58,510 bases of DNA from contig CAMAHK010000005.1 of assembly GCA_945834475.1 (NCBI GenBank), positions 1 through 58,510 of the forward strand, in the 5' to 3' direction. Shown piece after piece: positions 1-7,775 of the stretch. How positions within the stretch are numbered: the stretch's first letter is position 1; each line of letters starts with the position of its first letter. Below the pieces are notes generated by a model. It was not told the origin of the DNA, did not search any database, and was given only the letters and a program-made list of their open reading frames with translations. This DNA comes from an uncultured Verrucomicrobiota bacterium (lineage in GTDB: Bacteria; Verrucomicrobiota; Kiritimatiellia; RFP12; UBA1067). The translations under genes and the position numbers were made by a program.

Positions 1-720
1 GCGCTCGCGAAGACCGTGATGTTCGTCCACACGGCCGCCGACCCGACGGTCGAGTGCATGCTCGTCCCGGATGTCTCGCTCGCGGTCGCCGAGAAGTTCG
101 CGCTCAAGGGCAAGGACGTCCTCGTCCTTTTGACGGACATGACCTCGTTCGCGGACGCGATGAAGGAAATCGCGATCACGATGGAACAGATTCCCTCGAA
201 CCGCGGCTATCCTGGCGACCTCTACTCGCAGCTCGCCTCGCGTTACGAGAAGGCCGTCGACTTCGACGGCGCGGGCTCGATCACGATTCTCGCCGTCACG
301 ACGATGCCGGGCGACGACGTCACGCACCCGGTGCCGGACAACACGGGCTACATCACCGAAGGCCAGTTCTACCTCAAGAACGGACGCATCGAGCCGTTCG
401 GCTCGCTCTCGCGTCTGAAACAGCAGGTCAACAAGAACACGCGCGAAGACCACCGCACGGTGATGGACGCGATGATCAAACTCTACGCCCAGTACAAGGA
501 AACGGTCGAGAAGCAGTCCATGGGCTTCAAGATGTCCGACTGGGATTTGAAGCTCCTGACCTACGGCAAGGACTTCGAGAAGTCGATGATGGACCTTTCG
601 GTCAACATCCCGCTCGAAGAGGCCCTCGACCTCGGCTGGAAGATCCTCGCGAAGAACTTCGACAAGGGCGAAGTGGGCATCCCCTCCAAGCTCTCCGACA
701 AGTTCTGGCCCAAGGCCTAA
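1..720 (+). CDS. ntpB: V-type ATP synthase subunit B, C-terminal part (cut by window edge)
   Basis: The frame is open from base 1, so the N-terminus lies outside the window. The 239 visible residues match the second half of the non-catalytic B subunit of V/A-type ATPases: [20 protein letters not shown], then [22 protein letters not shown] and TGYITEGQ, with SLSRL following (each a B-subunit hallmark). The B subunit alternates with catalytic A in the cytoplasmic V1 ring and couples ATP to ion movement. A strong terminator follows at 787-820, so subunit D, which often comes next, is not in this transcript. Family assignment is firm; the ion used cannot be told from this part. Confidence 0.95.
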   Translation, partial: ALAKTVMFVHTAADPTVECMLVPDVSLAVAEKFALKGKDVLVLLTDMTSFADAMKEIAITMEQIPSNRGYPGDLYSQLASRYEKAVDFDGAGSITILAVTTMPGDDVTHPVPDNTGYITEGQFYLKNGRIEPFGSLSRLKQQVNKNTREDHRTVMDAMIKLYAQYKETVEKQSMGFKMSDWDLKLLTYGKDFEKSMMDLSVNIPLEEALDLGWKILAKNFDKGEVGIPSKLSDKFWPKA

Positions 721-786
721 AGAGGAAGCGACAAAGAATAAGCGACAAAGGGGAAGCGACCTCCAGGTCGCTTATTAGAAAGCCAA

Positions 787-820
787 GACGCCATCACCAG
801 CAAGTGATGGCGTTTCTTTA
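787..820 (+). terminator. Rho-independent terminator after ntpB
   Basis: A perfect 10-bp stem (788-797 with 804-813) closes a 6-nt loop and is followed by a T-rich run (TTTCTTT). It lies 67 bases after the ntpB stop and ends that operon. Confidence 0.85.
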
Positions 821-831
821 TCTCCAACGGG

Positions 832-853
832 GGCGAGGCACTCCTGCCTCGCC
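832..853. repeat. small palindromic repeat with CTCC loop
   Basis: A 9-bp perfect stem (832-840 with 845-853) around the loop CTCC, preceded by CCAACGGGGG. The same layout (CCAACGGGGG, stem, CTCC, stem) recurs at 42905-42936 with different but self-complementary arms. A related hairpin is at 753-772. This looks like a dispersed REP-type element; no function is shown. Confidence 0.55.
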
Positions 854-947
854 ACAATGAACGCCAACCTCCCACCCAGCCGGACAATCTGACACACTCC
901 GCGCCAATTTGGCCCGAAGGTGTCCCGCTTTTCGGGCATTTAGGCGC

Positions 948-965
948 TTGGCACGGAGTTTACTT
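948..965 (+). promoter_or_regulatory. sigma-54-like promoter of the hsp20 pair
   Basis: TTGGCACGGAGTTTACTT has a perfect -24 element (TTGGCAC) at the right distance from a near -12 element (TTAC for the usual TTGC). The start codon of the first hsp20 gene lies 40 bases downstream. No TGnTATAAT box, the usual promoter of this window, is seen here. The -12 deviation keeps this a candidate only. Confidence 0.5.
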
Positions 966-1004
966 CTCCGTTGGTGACGATTTCAAAAGAAAGGAAACAC
1001 CAAC

Positions 1005-1403
1005 ATGAACACACTGATCAACATGAATCCCTGGGCGCTTCTGGACGAGCTCTTCGACACGCAGAGCCGGACAAGCCGGTTCGTGAGGGCTCACGCGGCG
1101 GGACGTTTTCCGCCGGCCAACGTCTATCTCGACGACCACGCGGTGATGATCGACCTGGAGCTTCCGGGGCGCACCGCCGCCGACGTCGACCTCACGCTTG
1201 AGGCGCAGGCGATCACGATCGCCGACAAGAAGCCGAAAGCCGAGGGCGCGGAGCAACCCGATCCGCCCGCCTGGAGCCGCCGCCTGGAGCTCCCCTTCCG
1301 TGTCAACATCGAGAAGGCCAACGCCAAGTTCACCAACGGCATCCTCCGCATCGAGCTTCCGAAGGCCGAGGCGGCGGGCGTCCGCAAGATCACCATTCAG
1401 TAA
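1005..1403 (+). CDS. Hsp20/alpha-crystallin small heat-shock protein
   Basis: A 132-residue ATP-independent holdase that binds unfolding proteins in the cytoplasm. Residues about 38-130 form the alpha-crystallin beta-sandwich. The strands run from NVYLDDHAVMIDLELPG to NGILRIELPKAE, the family's A-x-x-x-n-G-v-L-x-I/V signature. A short N-terminal arm (MNPWALLDELF) precedes it, as is usual. The start has a good Shine-Dalgarno (AAAGAAAGGA) upstream. A second hsp20 gene follows after 20 bases, so the two are co-transcribed, possibly from the sigma-54-like site at 948. Paired Hsp20s of different size often co-assemble, but that is inference here. Confidence 0.93.
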   Translation: MNTLINMNPWALLDELFDTQSRTSRFVRAHAAGRFPPANVYLDDHAVMIDLELPGRTAADVDLTLEAQAITIADKKPKAEGAEQPDPPAWSRRLELPFRVNIEKANAKFTNGILRIELPKAEAAGVRKITIQ

Positions 1404-1423
1404 TTTCAGAAAGGAAGACGATC

Positions 1424-1759
1424 ATGAACGAAGAGAAATTCGTGGTTCCCGCAGCGACCCTAGCCGAACAGCCCAACGCCTACGAGCTGAAGGTCGAAGT
1501 CCCCGGCATTGCAAAAGAGGATGCCGAACTGCATATGGACGGCAAGACGCTCTCGCTGAAGACGAAGGCAAAGTTCCAGAATCCGGCCGGCTTCCGCCAG
1601 GTCGCCGCCGAGTTCGAGCACTGCAACTACGCGATCAGCATCGATCTCCCGGAAATGGCCGATCCGGCCACCCTCACGGCCAAGCTCGAAAACGGCGTCC
1701 TCACCGTCGCCATCAAGAAGCGCGCCGAATCTCAACCCCAGAAGATCGAAATCCTCTAA
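1424..1759 (+). CDS. Hsp20/alpha-crystallin small heat-shock protein, second copy
   Basis: A 111-residue Hsp20 paralogue consisting almost wholly of the alpha-crystallin domain: YELKVEVPGIAKEDAELHMD near the start and ENGVLTVAIKK near the end. It lacks the longer N-terminal arm of its neighbour and any clear I-x-I tail. The ribosome-binding site AAAGGAAG lies before the ATG. It probably acts with the preceding Hsp20 as a holdase. The pair has diverged well, so this is not a recent tandem duplicate. It ends 34 bases before a hairpin shared with the convergent galM gene. Confidence 0.92.
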   Translation: MNEEKFVVPAATLAEQPNAYELKVEVPGIAKEDAELHMDGKTLSLKTKAKFQNPAGFRQVAAEFEHCNYAISIDLPEMADPATLTAKLENGVLTVAIKKRAESQPQKIEIL

Positions 1760-1792
1760 GCTCGCCCTTAACTCCCAAGGAGCCAAGACACA

Positions 1793-1819
1793 GAAGAGGA
1801 GGCGCCTCGCCTCCTCTTC
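1793..1819. terminator. bidirectional hairpin between hsp20 and galM
   Basis: An 11-bp perfect stem (1793-1803 with 1809-1819) with a 5-nt loop sits in the 65-bp gap between convergent genes. It lacks a long T tract, so it may be a terminator or a palindromic repeat of the same class as 832-853. Confidence 0.5.
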
Positions 1820-1824
1820 CAACG

Positions 1825-2976
1825 TTACTTCGCCGAAAAACGGTATTCGGTCGTCGAGCGGAAAGTCTCGCCCGGACGCAGCACCGTCGTCGGGAAATCG
1901 GGACGGTTCGGCGAATCGGGATAATGCTGGGTCTCGAGCGCCATACCGGCAAATTGGCAAAGCGTCTTGCCGGCCTCCTTCGCCGGAAGATCCGTCGTCA
2001 TGTTCTGTGCGCCGTACATCTGCATGCAGGGCTCGGTCGTCCAGACCTCGACGCGGCGGCCCGAAACGGGGTCTTCCATCGTCGCGGCGGGATGCAGCTC
2101 GCCCATCTTGCCGTTCAGGACGAAGTTGTGGTCGTACCAGTTGTCCGTGCAGGCCAGCGACGCCTGCGCCGCCATCCAGTCGGCCTTCGCGTCGATCGGA
2201 CGCATCTCGCGGAAGTCGAAGCCCGTGCCCTCGACCGCGGCATTCTGCGTCGGAATCAGCCCCGCGTCCGTCTGCGTGTACTGATCGGCGAAGATCTGGA
2301 GGTTCTGCTTGAGGACATTGCCGCTCGCCTCGCCCGCCATGTTCCAGTAGGAATGGTGTGTGAGATTGATGACCGTCGGCTTGTCGGTCGTCGCCTCATA
2401 GTCGACGCGCCATGTGTTGCCGCGAACCGTGTAGGTCACTTTCGCCGTCACCGTTCCCGGGAAGCCCATGTCGCCGTCAGGCGAGACAAGCGTGAAGACG
2501 ACGCCCTTCTCGGCGTGGCCCTTCTTGAACGGCTCCGCCTTCCAGACCTTCGTATCCCAACCGTCCGGGCCCGCATGCAGGTTGCAATGACGCGGCGCCG
2601 GCTTCGTCTCGTTGAGGGCGAGCTGGTACTCCGTCCCGTCAATCGAGAACTTGCCGTCCTTGATGCGGTTGCCGAAGCGGCCGATCAGCGTACCCATCGA
2701 GAAGCCGAGCGTCTCGTACTCGCCGACCGTATTCCAGCCGAGCGTGACATCCGCAGTCTTGCCGTTGCGGTCAGGCGCGAAGCACTTGACGAGGCGTCCG
2801 CCGAAGTCCGAGACAACTAGCTTAAGGTCTCCGCCGGCCTGGATCGTGTAGAGATGCGCAGCTTCGCCAAACTTGGTCGTCCCCCAGTCCACGGCCCGCG
2901 GCACAGAGCACTTGCAATCACACCAACACCCGGCAAACAAACCCGCCACGACAACAGAAAGAATCTTAATATCCAT
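1825..2976 (-). CDS. galM: secreted aldose 1-epimerase (mutarotase)
   Basis: A 383-residue protein interconverting alpha and beta anomers of free aldoses. The core has GRFGNRI, the catalytic His of NLTHHSYWNM, an upstream HCNLHAGPDGWDT segment and the C-terminal Glu in LETQHYPDSPN, all GalM signatures. An N-terminal export signal (KILSVVVAGLFAGC) is followed by Cys, so it may be a lipoprotein, although the lipobox has Phe at -3. The start was set at 2976 because GGTGGAGGTGG precedes it; a longer open frame upstream has no site. The region before it carries repeated GATAGGTGGAG words. Export suggests it serves the periplasmic sugar-release enzymes nearby. Confidence 0.9.
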   Translation of the reverse strand: MDIKILSVVVAGLFAGCWCDCKCSVPRAVDWGTTKFGEAAHLYTIQAGGDLKLVVSDFGGRLVKCFAPDRNGKTADVTLGWNTVGEYETLGFSMGTLIGRFGNRIKDGKFSIDGTEYQLALNETKPAPRHCNLHAGPDGWDTKVWKAEPFKKGHAEKGVVFTLVSPDGDMGFPGTVTAKVTYTVRGNTWRVDYEATTDKPTVINLTHHSYWNMAGEASGNVLKQNLQIFADQYTQTDAGLIPTQNAAVEGTGFDFREMRPIDAKADWMAAQASLACTDNWYDHNFVLNGKMGELHPAATMEDPVSGRRVEVWTTEPCMQMYGAQNMTTDLPAKEAGKTLCQFAGMALETQHYPDSPNRPDFPTTVLRPGETFRSTTEYRFSAK

Positions 2977-3026
2977 TGTCCACCTCCACCTCTTTTCTCC
3001 ACCTATCTCTCCACCTATCTCCGCAA

Positions 3027-3659
3027 TCACGCCTTGAGCGTACCGAACGGCGAGAGCGTCGTGCCCGGCGCGACGTCCTTCAGAACGGGCGTACCGCACG
3101 CGACGATCGCGCCCTTGCCGACGGTCATGCCCGGCGCGGTGCAGCTGTTCGTACCCATGAAGACATCGTCTTTGATCTTCGTGTGGCCCGAAAGCGAAAC
3201 GCCCGGCGCGATGTTCGCGAAGTCGCCGACGACCGAGTCGTGGCCGACGCCCGCACGCGCGTTGATGATGACGAACTTGCCGATCTCCGTGCCGACCGAG
3301 ACGACCGCCTCGCAGGCGATGTACGTGCCATGCTTGAACTCGGTCGTCGGTGAGACCTGCGCCGAGGGATCGATCAGCGCCGGGAAGTCATGTCCGCGCA
3401 GCTGCGCATAGATTTTCCGACGGATCGCATTGTCGCCAATGGCGATGAAAACGGACGCGCCCGGATGATCCTTCGACGCCTTCTCGATCGAGCCGAGCAT
3501 CGGGTAGCCCTCGAAATTGCCCGTCGCCTTCTTCGGATCGTCGTCCGCAAAGCCGATCACGTTCCACTGCGGCTGCTGCGACGCCTTGTTGATGCGCTCG
3601 ACGGTCCACACCGCTTCACGTCCGAACCCACCAGCGCCAACAACGAACAGATCTCTCAT
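3027..3659 (-). CDS. NeuD-like sugar O-acetyltransferase (left-handed beta-helix)
   Basis: A 210-residue protein of the sialic-acid O-acetyltransferase NeuD / PglD class. The N-terminal Rossmann-like domain (LFVVGAGGFGREAVW) ends at FIAIGDNAIRRK. It is followed by hexapeptide repeats with the active-site His region NARAGVGHDSVVGDF and CTAPGMTVGKGAIVACGTPV. Such enzymes acetylate amino-sugars in cell-surface glycan assembly using acetyl-CoA. The ATG has an AAGGAGAAAC ribosome site and a TGGTATAAT box just upstream. No glycan-biosynthesis cluster accompanies it, so the substrate is unknown. Confidence 0.85.
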   Translation of the reverse strand: MRDLFVVGAGGFGREAVWTVERINKASQQPQWNVIGFADDDPKKATGNFEGYPMLGSIEKASKDHPGASVFIAIGDNAIRRKIYAQLRGHDFPALIDPSAQVSPTTEFKHGTYIACEAVVSVGTEIGKFVIINARAGVGHDSVVGDFANIAPGVSLSGHTKIKDDVFMGTNSCTAPGMTVGKGAIVACGTPVLKDVAPGTTLSPFGTLKA

Positions 3660-3692
3660 GAGGTTTCTCCTTAGGAATGATTTGAGGATTAG

Positions 3693-3701
3693 ATTATACC
3701 A
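3693..3701 (-). promoter_or_regulatory. extended -10 promoter (TGGTATAAT) of the acetyltransferase gene
   Basis: Reads TGGTATAAT on the minus strand, 34 bases before the start codon. A weak TGAACA lies 19 bases upstream as a possible -35. Confidence 0.7.
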
Positions 3702-3738
3702 TACTTTCGCGACCAAATGTTCAGGACCGACGGACGGC

Positions 3739-5571
3739 TCACGGTTGACTCGCCGAGAACGAGAGACCACTCACTTCGCGCGGATGGTCACTTGAGCCCT
3801 CGACGGGCACGAACGTGCCGATCCACTTCCAGCCACCCTTCTTCGGCAGCGTCAGCTTGACGTGGTTGACACCCTTCTTGAGATGGATCGGCGTCGGGGC
3901 ACGATACCAGTAATCCTCGTCGACAAGCGGCGTTTCCTTCGGATTCCCGCCGACGCCGGGATGCGTCCAGTCGGGCGGCGGAATCGGAACGCCGTTCAGC
4001 TCGACCGTCGCGCCGTGCTTGTTCCACTGGCCGCGCTTCGGCGTCGGCGCGTCGCGGCTGCGCCCGTCGGACCGCGAGAAGCCCGTCATGCCGATCCATG
4101 CGCCGCAGTCGATTTCCCTCGGCGCCGTGATCCAGGTCTCGAGTACCGCCATGCCGTCCCCCTTCGGCCAATAGGCGCCCTGCGGATACCAGAAGTGACG
4201 CGGCGAGACCGTCGCCTGGGGAATGTCCGTCGCGACCACCGACCCGTCGGCGCCGTTCGTCATCTGCCACCGCATCGCCGTCTGGGCGACATAGGGAAAA
4301 GGATGCTTCAGGTTCGTCAGCACCCTGTCGCGCTGCGCGAGGAGTCGCCGCTCGAGATCGACCACCACCGCAAAGCGTGGATCGCTCGGATGCGGCAACC
4401 GTCCGTAGAGGTCGGACGCATCCTTTTCGCGTCCGCGCCAAAAGTTGTCCGCGAGTAGCGCCACGGCCGGGTAGACGAAGTTCATCCGCGCGACGTCCTC
4501 CGTCTCGGCGATCGCATCGTCGTGCCAGACGCACATCATCGCCCCGAGCTTCTCCTCGGGTGCGCCCCAGCGGCAGGGCTGCTGATAGGCGGCGACGCCT
4601 AGGATCTCCTCCGCGTCGACGTGGTTGACGTAGTAGAGGTTCTGCGAGTCGATGTAGCCGCACCGGTCACCACGCGGATCGGTCGCGCCACGCCAGAGGT
4701 GCTTGATGCCCTGTCCCGGCAGGCGGAGTCCCGGCGACCAGCCCATCAGCGTACGGCCGTGGCCCGTCACCTTGTTCGCCCAATAGTCGAGATGGCCCTG
4801 CGGCACCTTCTCGCCCGGCTCACGCGCCTCGTCCGTCCCAAGATGGATGATCGGTAGGTCCTCCTGCGGCAACAGTTCGCAGAGCTCGTCGATGAGGTCG
4901 CCGAGCATCACTTTCGCCTCTTCCGTCGCAAGCGTCTTGAAGCCCGTCGCCTTGCGGAACGCGAGGGTGTGTCCCGGCATGTCGAGCTCGACGATCACCG
5001 TGATGCCGCGCTTCTTCGCGTAGGCGACCGTCTCGCGGACCTCCCGCTGCGTGTAGAACTTGCCGACCTGACGCGAAAACGCCTTGTCGGCCTGCAGTTC
5101 GGGATGCCGCTTGGACTCGAGTCGCCAGCCGTAGTCGTCGGTGATGTGCCAATGGAAGACGTTCAGCTTGTACTTCGCCATGTGGTCCATCAGGTCGCGG
5201 ATCGACTCGACGGACTGGTAGTTGCGTCCGCAGTCGAGCATCACCCCGCGATACCTGAACGCCGGCCAGTCGCAGATCGTGCAGTCGGGGACAGTCCCCT
5301 TGCCGGCGAGCTTCTTGAGCTGTCCGAACGTGACGCGCGCGTAGCGCTGCCCTTCCGCATCGCCCGAGACACTCGGCCGCCCATTCTTGACACGCAGACA
5401 ATACGCGCCTGCTGAATCGTGCGCCGCGAGTTTCGGCTGCACGTCCGCACTTCGCGCCACGAATCGCGGCACGGGCAGGAGTTCGTCTAGACAATCCGCC
5501 CGCAGTGCCACCGCCGTCAGCGCGACGAGCAGTCCAAGCAAAACGCGGCAGGTGCACTTCACGGTCATCAT
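3739..5571 (-). CDS. secreted beta-N-acetylhexosaminidase, GH20
   Basis: An exo-enzyme removing terminal GlcNAc/GalNAc from glycans by substrate-assisted catalysis. After a signal peptide (VLLGLLVALTAVALRA), a small GH20b-like region leads into the barrel at FRYRGVMLDCGRNY. HWHITDDYGWRLES and VIVELDMPGHT follow. The catalytic pair is Asp-Glu in HLGTDEAR. A C-terminal beta-sandwich (about residue 440 on) probably binds carbohydrate. Length is about 610 residues, normal for the family. The ATG at 5571 follows GAGAGGA; a GTG five codons upstream is possible. It overlaps nothing but lies 11 bases after queD and may share its transcript. Confidence 0.93.
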   Translation of the reverse strand: MMTVKCTCRVLLGLLVALTAVALRADCLDELLPVPRFVARSADVQPKLAAHDSAGAYCLRVKNGRPSVSGDAEGQRYARVTFGQLKKLAGKGTVPDCTICDWPAFRYRGVMLDCGRNYQSVESIRDLMDHMAKYKLNVFHWHITDDYGWRLESKRHPELQADKAFSRQVGKFYTQREVRETVAYAKKRGITVIVELDMPGHTLAFRKATGFKTLATEEAKVMLGDLIDELCELLPQEDLPIIHLGTDEAREPGEKVPQGHLDYWANKVTGHGRTLMGWSPGLRLPGQGIKHLWRGATDPRGDRCGYIDSQNLYYVNHVDAEEILGVAAYQQPCRWGAPEEKLGAMMCVWHDDAIAETEDVARMNFVYPAVALLADNFWRGREKDASDLYGRLPHPSDPRFAVVVDLERRLLAQRDRVLTNLKHPFPYVAQTAMRWQMTNGADGSVVATDIPQATVSPRHFWYPQGAYWPKGDGMAVLETWITAPREIDCGAWIGMTGFSRSDGRSRDAPTPKRGQWNKHGATVELNGVPIPPPDWTHPGVGGNPKETPLVDEDYWYRAPTPIHLKKGVNHVKLTLPKKGGWKWIGTFVPVEGSSDHPREVSGLSFSASQP

Positions 5572-5582
5572 CCCGCATCCTC

Positions 5583-5999
5583 TCACGCGCGGTATTCCGC
5601 GCAGCTGTCCGCCGTTTCCCAGACCCTGACCGACGCGATCTGCGACGGCGCGGCAATCCGCGGGGCGAGGAGTTCGTGAAAGTACTTCGCGAGGTTCTCG
5701 GCCGTGGAACGGAACGGAATCGCGACGGTGCGCATGCCGTTCTTCTCGACGACCGCAGCGATCTCACATTCGCCGGCGGACGCGGTGTTGTAGATGAACG
5801 CGTGGTCGAACTTCTCGCAAATCACCTCGGTCGCGAGGTTCTTCAGCTCCTTGAAGTCGATGACCATGTCACGTGATTCGTCCCCGACCACCGACACGTC
5901 GACCCGATAGGTGTGTCCATGCAGGTTCTTGCAGAGCCCCTGATGGTTCGTGAGAATATGCGCCGCGTCAAACTTAACCGTCTTCGTTACCGTTGTCAT
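5583..5999 (-). CDS. queD: 6-carboxy-tetrahydropterin synthase, QueD family
   Basis: A 138-residue enzyme converting 7,8-dihydroneopterin triphosphate to 6-carboxy-tetrahydropterin in queuosine/preQ0 synthesis. Zinc-binding His residues are visible in FDAAHIL and NLHGHTYRV, with the catalytic Cys in CKNLHGH. The MVIDFKELK and FDHAFIYN motifs and a C-terminal WET complete the family signature. The TATAAT box at 6007-6012 is so close that transcription should begin at or about one base before the ATG, suggesting a leaderless mRNA. No other queuosine genes are in the window. Confidence 0.93.
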   Translation of the reverse strand: MTTVTKTVKFDAAHILTNHQGLCKNLHGHTYRVDVSVVGDESRDMVIDFKELKNLATEVICEKFDHAFIYNTASAGECEIAAVVEKNGMRTVAIPFRSTAENLAKYFHELLAPRIAAPSQIASVRVWETADSCAEYRA

Positions 6000-6006
6000 A
6001 AGTCGT

Positions 6007-6015
6007 ATTATAGCA
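6007..6015 (-). promoter_or_regulatory. extended -10 promoter (TGCTATAAT) of queD
   Basis: TGCTATAAT on minus; the -10 box ends 8 bases before the queD ATG, so there is no room for a Shine-Dalgarno leader. Confidence 0.7.
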
Positions 6016-6024
6016 AATCACCCC

Positions 6025-6381
6025 TTATCGCTCGACGATGCGTCCGGAACCTTCGCGGTTCTCGTAATCGAGCAGGTAGCCCGAGAGCTGGCGGAGCGGG
6101 GCATTCGCCGACGAGAGCGTCGGCGTTTCCGGCGTTGCAAGCCCCACGACCGCGACACGCGTCGTGCCGGCCGTCACGACCGAGTAGGCGGGGAACACCG
6201 CCTCGCCCCTCGCGCGAAGCCGATCCCGATACGCAGCGACCTGCGCATAGGCAAGTGCCCCCTTCCGACCGATCTTCCCGTGAATGTCGTTCGTGTGAAG
6301 AATAGTCACCCGTCCCCCAAAGGAAACGAGTGACCACACCGCGACGATCAGTCCCCAAAAGACTTTACATCCACTCTTCAA
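6025..6381 (-). pseudogene. 5'-nucleotidase/metallophosphatase remnant with internal deletion
   Basis: The frame opens like UshA-type secreted 5'-nucleotidases: signal peptide, then VTILHTNDIHGKIG, the first metal-binding motif. At about residue 64 it jumps to FPAYSVVTAGTTRVAVVG and ATPETPTLSS, which normally lie about 100 residues later. The intervening metal ligands (GDxxQG, GNHE) are absent, and the protein stops after about 120 residues instead of 500 or more. The joining is in frame, so this is a deletion scar, not a point mutation. Start: TTG at 6381 (or 6387) in the word GGGAGTTGAAGTTGAAG, which supplies the ribosome site. It is probably inactive. Confidence 0.75.
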
Positions 6382-6400
6382 CTTCAACTCCCGACTTCAA

Positions 6401-7114
6401 CTATTTCTTGCGCCCGAAGAACCTGAGCAGGTAGAGGAAGAGGTTGACGAAATCGAGGTAGAGGGCCAGTGCGTCCATGATGCCGACCTTCTGCAGAGAT
6501 TCCGAATCCATCGTCCCTTCCGCCGCGGCCATCTGCTTGATCTTCTGCGCGTCGTACATCGTCAGGCCCGAGAAAATTGCGATGCCCGCGAAGGTGATCA
6601 GCGTCTCGAGTCCCGTCGAATGCCAGAAGATGCCGACGACCATCGCAAGGATGAGTCCCCAGAGCGCCATGCCGCAAATCGAGCCGACGGACGAGAGATC
6701 GCCCTTTGTGAACGTCCCCCAGAGTGCCAACCCGCCGAACATGCCGGCCGTGATGAAGAAGACCTTCTGCACGAGCGCAAGTTCGTAGGCGATGAAGACA
6801 ACCGAGAGCGTGAGTCCGTTCACCGCGGCGTAAGCGGCGAAAAGAAGATAGGCGACCGCGGTCGGGAGCTTCCCGATCGCGGCGCTCAGCACGAAGACAA
6901 GCGCCAGCTCGGCAATGATGCAAATCGTAAAGCCGCCGCCCGTCAGGATGCGCTCCCAGAGTCCGCTCGTCCACGTGTACCACGCGACAAGGCCCGAGAG
7001 CGCCAACCCGCCGGCCATCCAACCGTAGACAATCTTGAAGACCGAGGCGACGGCGGTCGTCTGACGCGCCGTCTGATATCCCGGATTACCGAACTGCTTC
7101 TCGAAATCAATCAT
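6401..7114 (-). CDS. BAX inhibitor-1 / YccA family membrane protein
   Basis: A 237-residue integral membrane protein with about seven hydrophobic segments from residue 30 to the C-terminus. Family features are the helix ending FSGLTMYDAQKIKQMA and the last segment ALALYLDFVNLFLYLLRFF, with the paired acidic residues of the pH-sensitive BI-1 channel (D in TMYDAQ and in LDFVN). Bacterial members include YccA, an FtsH modulator, and YetJ, a pH-dependent calcium leak. Its role here is not known. The start has a strong GGAGGTAGGAG site. It follows the His-rich secreted protein by 23 bases. Confidence 0.9.
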   Translation of the reverse strand: MIDFEKQFGNPGYQTARQTTAVASVFKIVYGWMAGGLALSGLVAWYTWTSGLWERILTGGGFTICIIAELALVFVLSAAIGKLPTAVAYLLFAAYAAVNGLTLSVVFIAYELALVQKVFFITAGMFGGLALWGTFTKGDLSSVGSICGMALWGLILAMVVGIFWHSTGLETLITFAGIAIFSGLTMYDAQKIKQMAAAEGTMDSESLQKVGIMDALALYLDFVNLFLYLLRFFGRKK

Positions 7115-7137
7115 CTCCTACCTCCACCTCAACCTCG

Positions 7138-7599
7138 TCACTGAACCATGACAGTACGCTGCTCGTAATGGCCGGGCTGCCAGACGCGGACAACCGTGCC
7201 GTTGGCCTGAACCTGATCGACGTAGCGTCCCTCGACCCAGACGTTCTGCACCGTCGTGACCGGCTGCTGGACGACCTGCTGCACCACGGGCTGCTGAACG
7301 ACCACGGGCTGCTGCACGACGACAGGCTGCGTCACCACGGTCGGCGTCGTCACGACAGTCGTCGAACGCGAGACAACGACGGGATCCGAGAACGCGCTGT
7401 AGGCGATTCCGCCGACAACGCCGCCGACGAACCCACCCCAGAAACCGTTGTGACCACGGTGGTGGTGGTGATGGTGAGACATGTGGTGCATCGGCATGTG
7501 ATGCGGCATCGGACGAGGACCGAAGCCGTGACGAGGTCCCGCGAAGGCACCGGCGGAGAGGGCGACGACGCCCAGAAGTGCAATGAGTTTCTTGTTCAT
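7138..7599 (-). CDS. small secreted His-rich, Val-Gln-Pro-rich protein
   Basis: A 153-residue protein with a clear signal peptide (KKLIALLGVVALSAGAFA). The mature N-terminus is rich in His, Met and Pro (PHHMPMHHMSHHHHHH). A glycine-zipper stretch (GFWGGFVGGVVGGIAYS) follows, then a run of Val-Gln-Gln-Pro-Val repeats. It ends with a folded tail NVWVEGRYVDQVQANGTVVRVWQPGHYE. The last part resembles the small WxxGHY modules of exported proteins in several phyla. The His cluster could bind metal ions; that is inference. The start was set at 7599 by the AGAAAGGAAA site. Confidence 0.75.
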   Translation of the reverse strand: MNKKLIALLGVVALSAGAFAGPRHGFGPRPMPHHMPMHHMSHHHHHHRGHNGFWGGFVGGVVGGIAYSAFSDPVVVSRSTTVVTTPTVVTQPVVVQQPVVVQQPVVQQVVQQPVTTVQNVWVEGRYVDQVQANGTVVRVWQPGHYEQRTVMVQ

Positions 7600-7671
7600 G
7601 TTACGTTTTCCTTTCTGCCGAGCAAGGAAAGCCAGCCGACAAAATCTGACAAACTTTTTTAGCTGACTCAC

Positions 7672-7680
7672 ATTATATCA
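7672..7680 (-). promoter_or_regulatory. extended -10 promoter (TGATATAAT) of the His-rich/BI-1 operon
   Basis: TGATATAAT on minus, divergent from the nadA promoter that starts 13 bases away; both units share a compact promoter region. Confidence 0.7.
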
Positions 7681-7692
7681 AATCCGCGACTA

Positions 7693-7701
7693 TGGTATAA
7701 T
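7693..7701 (+). promoter_or_regulatory. extended -10 promoter (TGGTATAAT) of nadA
   Basis: TGGTATAAT on plus gives a leader of about 68 bases before nadA. Confidence 0.7.
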
Positions 7702-7719
7702 ACTATTTTGTCGGCATCC

Positions 7720-7749
7720 CCGTACCGCGAGCCGTCCTCGGCCGCGGCG
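7720..7749 (+). repeat. degenerate copy of the CCGTACCGCGG repeat in the nadA leader
   Basis: CCGTACCGCG, then GCCGCGGCG at the same distance as in the repeat arms at 17762, 17821, 20436 and 20510. The middle is diverged. It lies in the nadA 5' untranslated region. Confidence 0.5.
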
Positions 7750-7775
7750 TCTCCCAGCAATAAATCTGACATAAA

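Noticed and set aside
1198..2820. A 540-codon plus-strand frame across hsp20 and galM
   Set aside because: It runs out of frame through two real genes and has a low-complexity Arg-rich composition.
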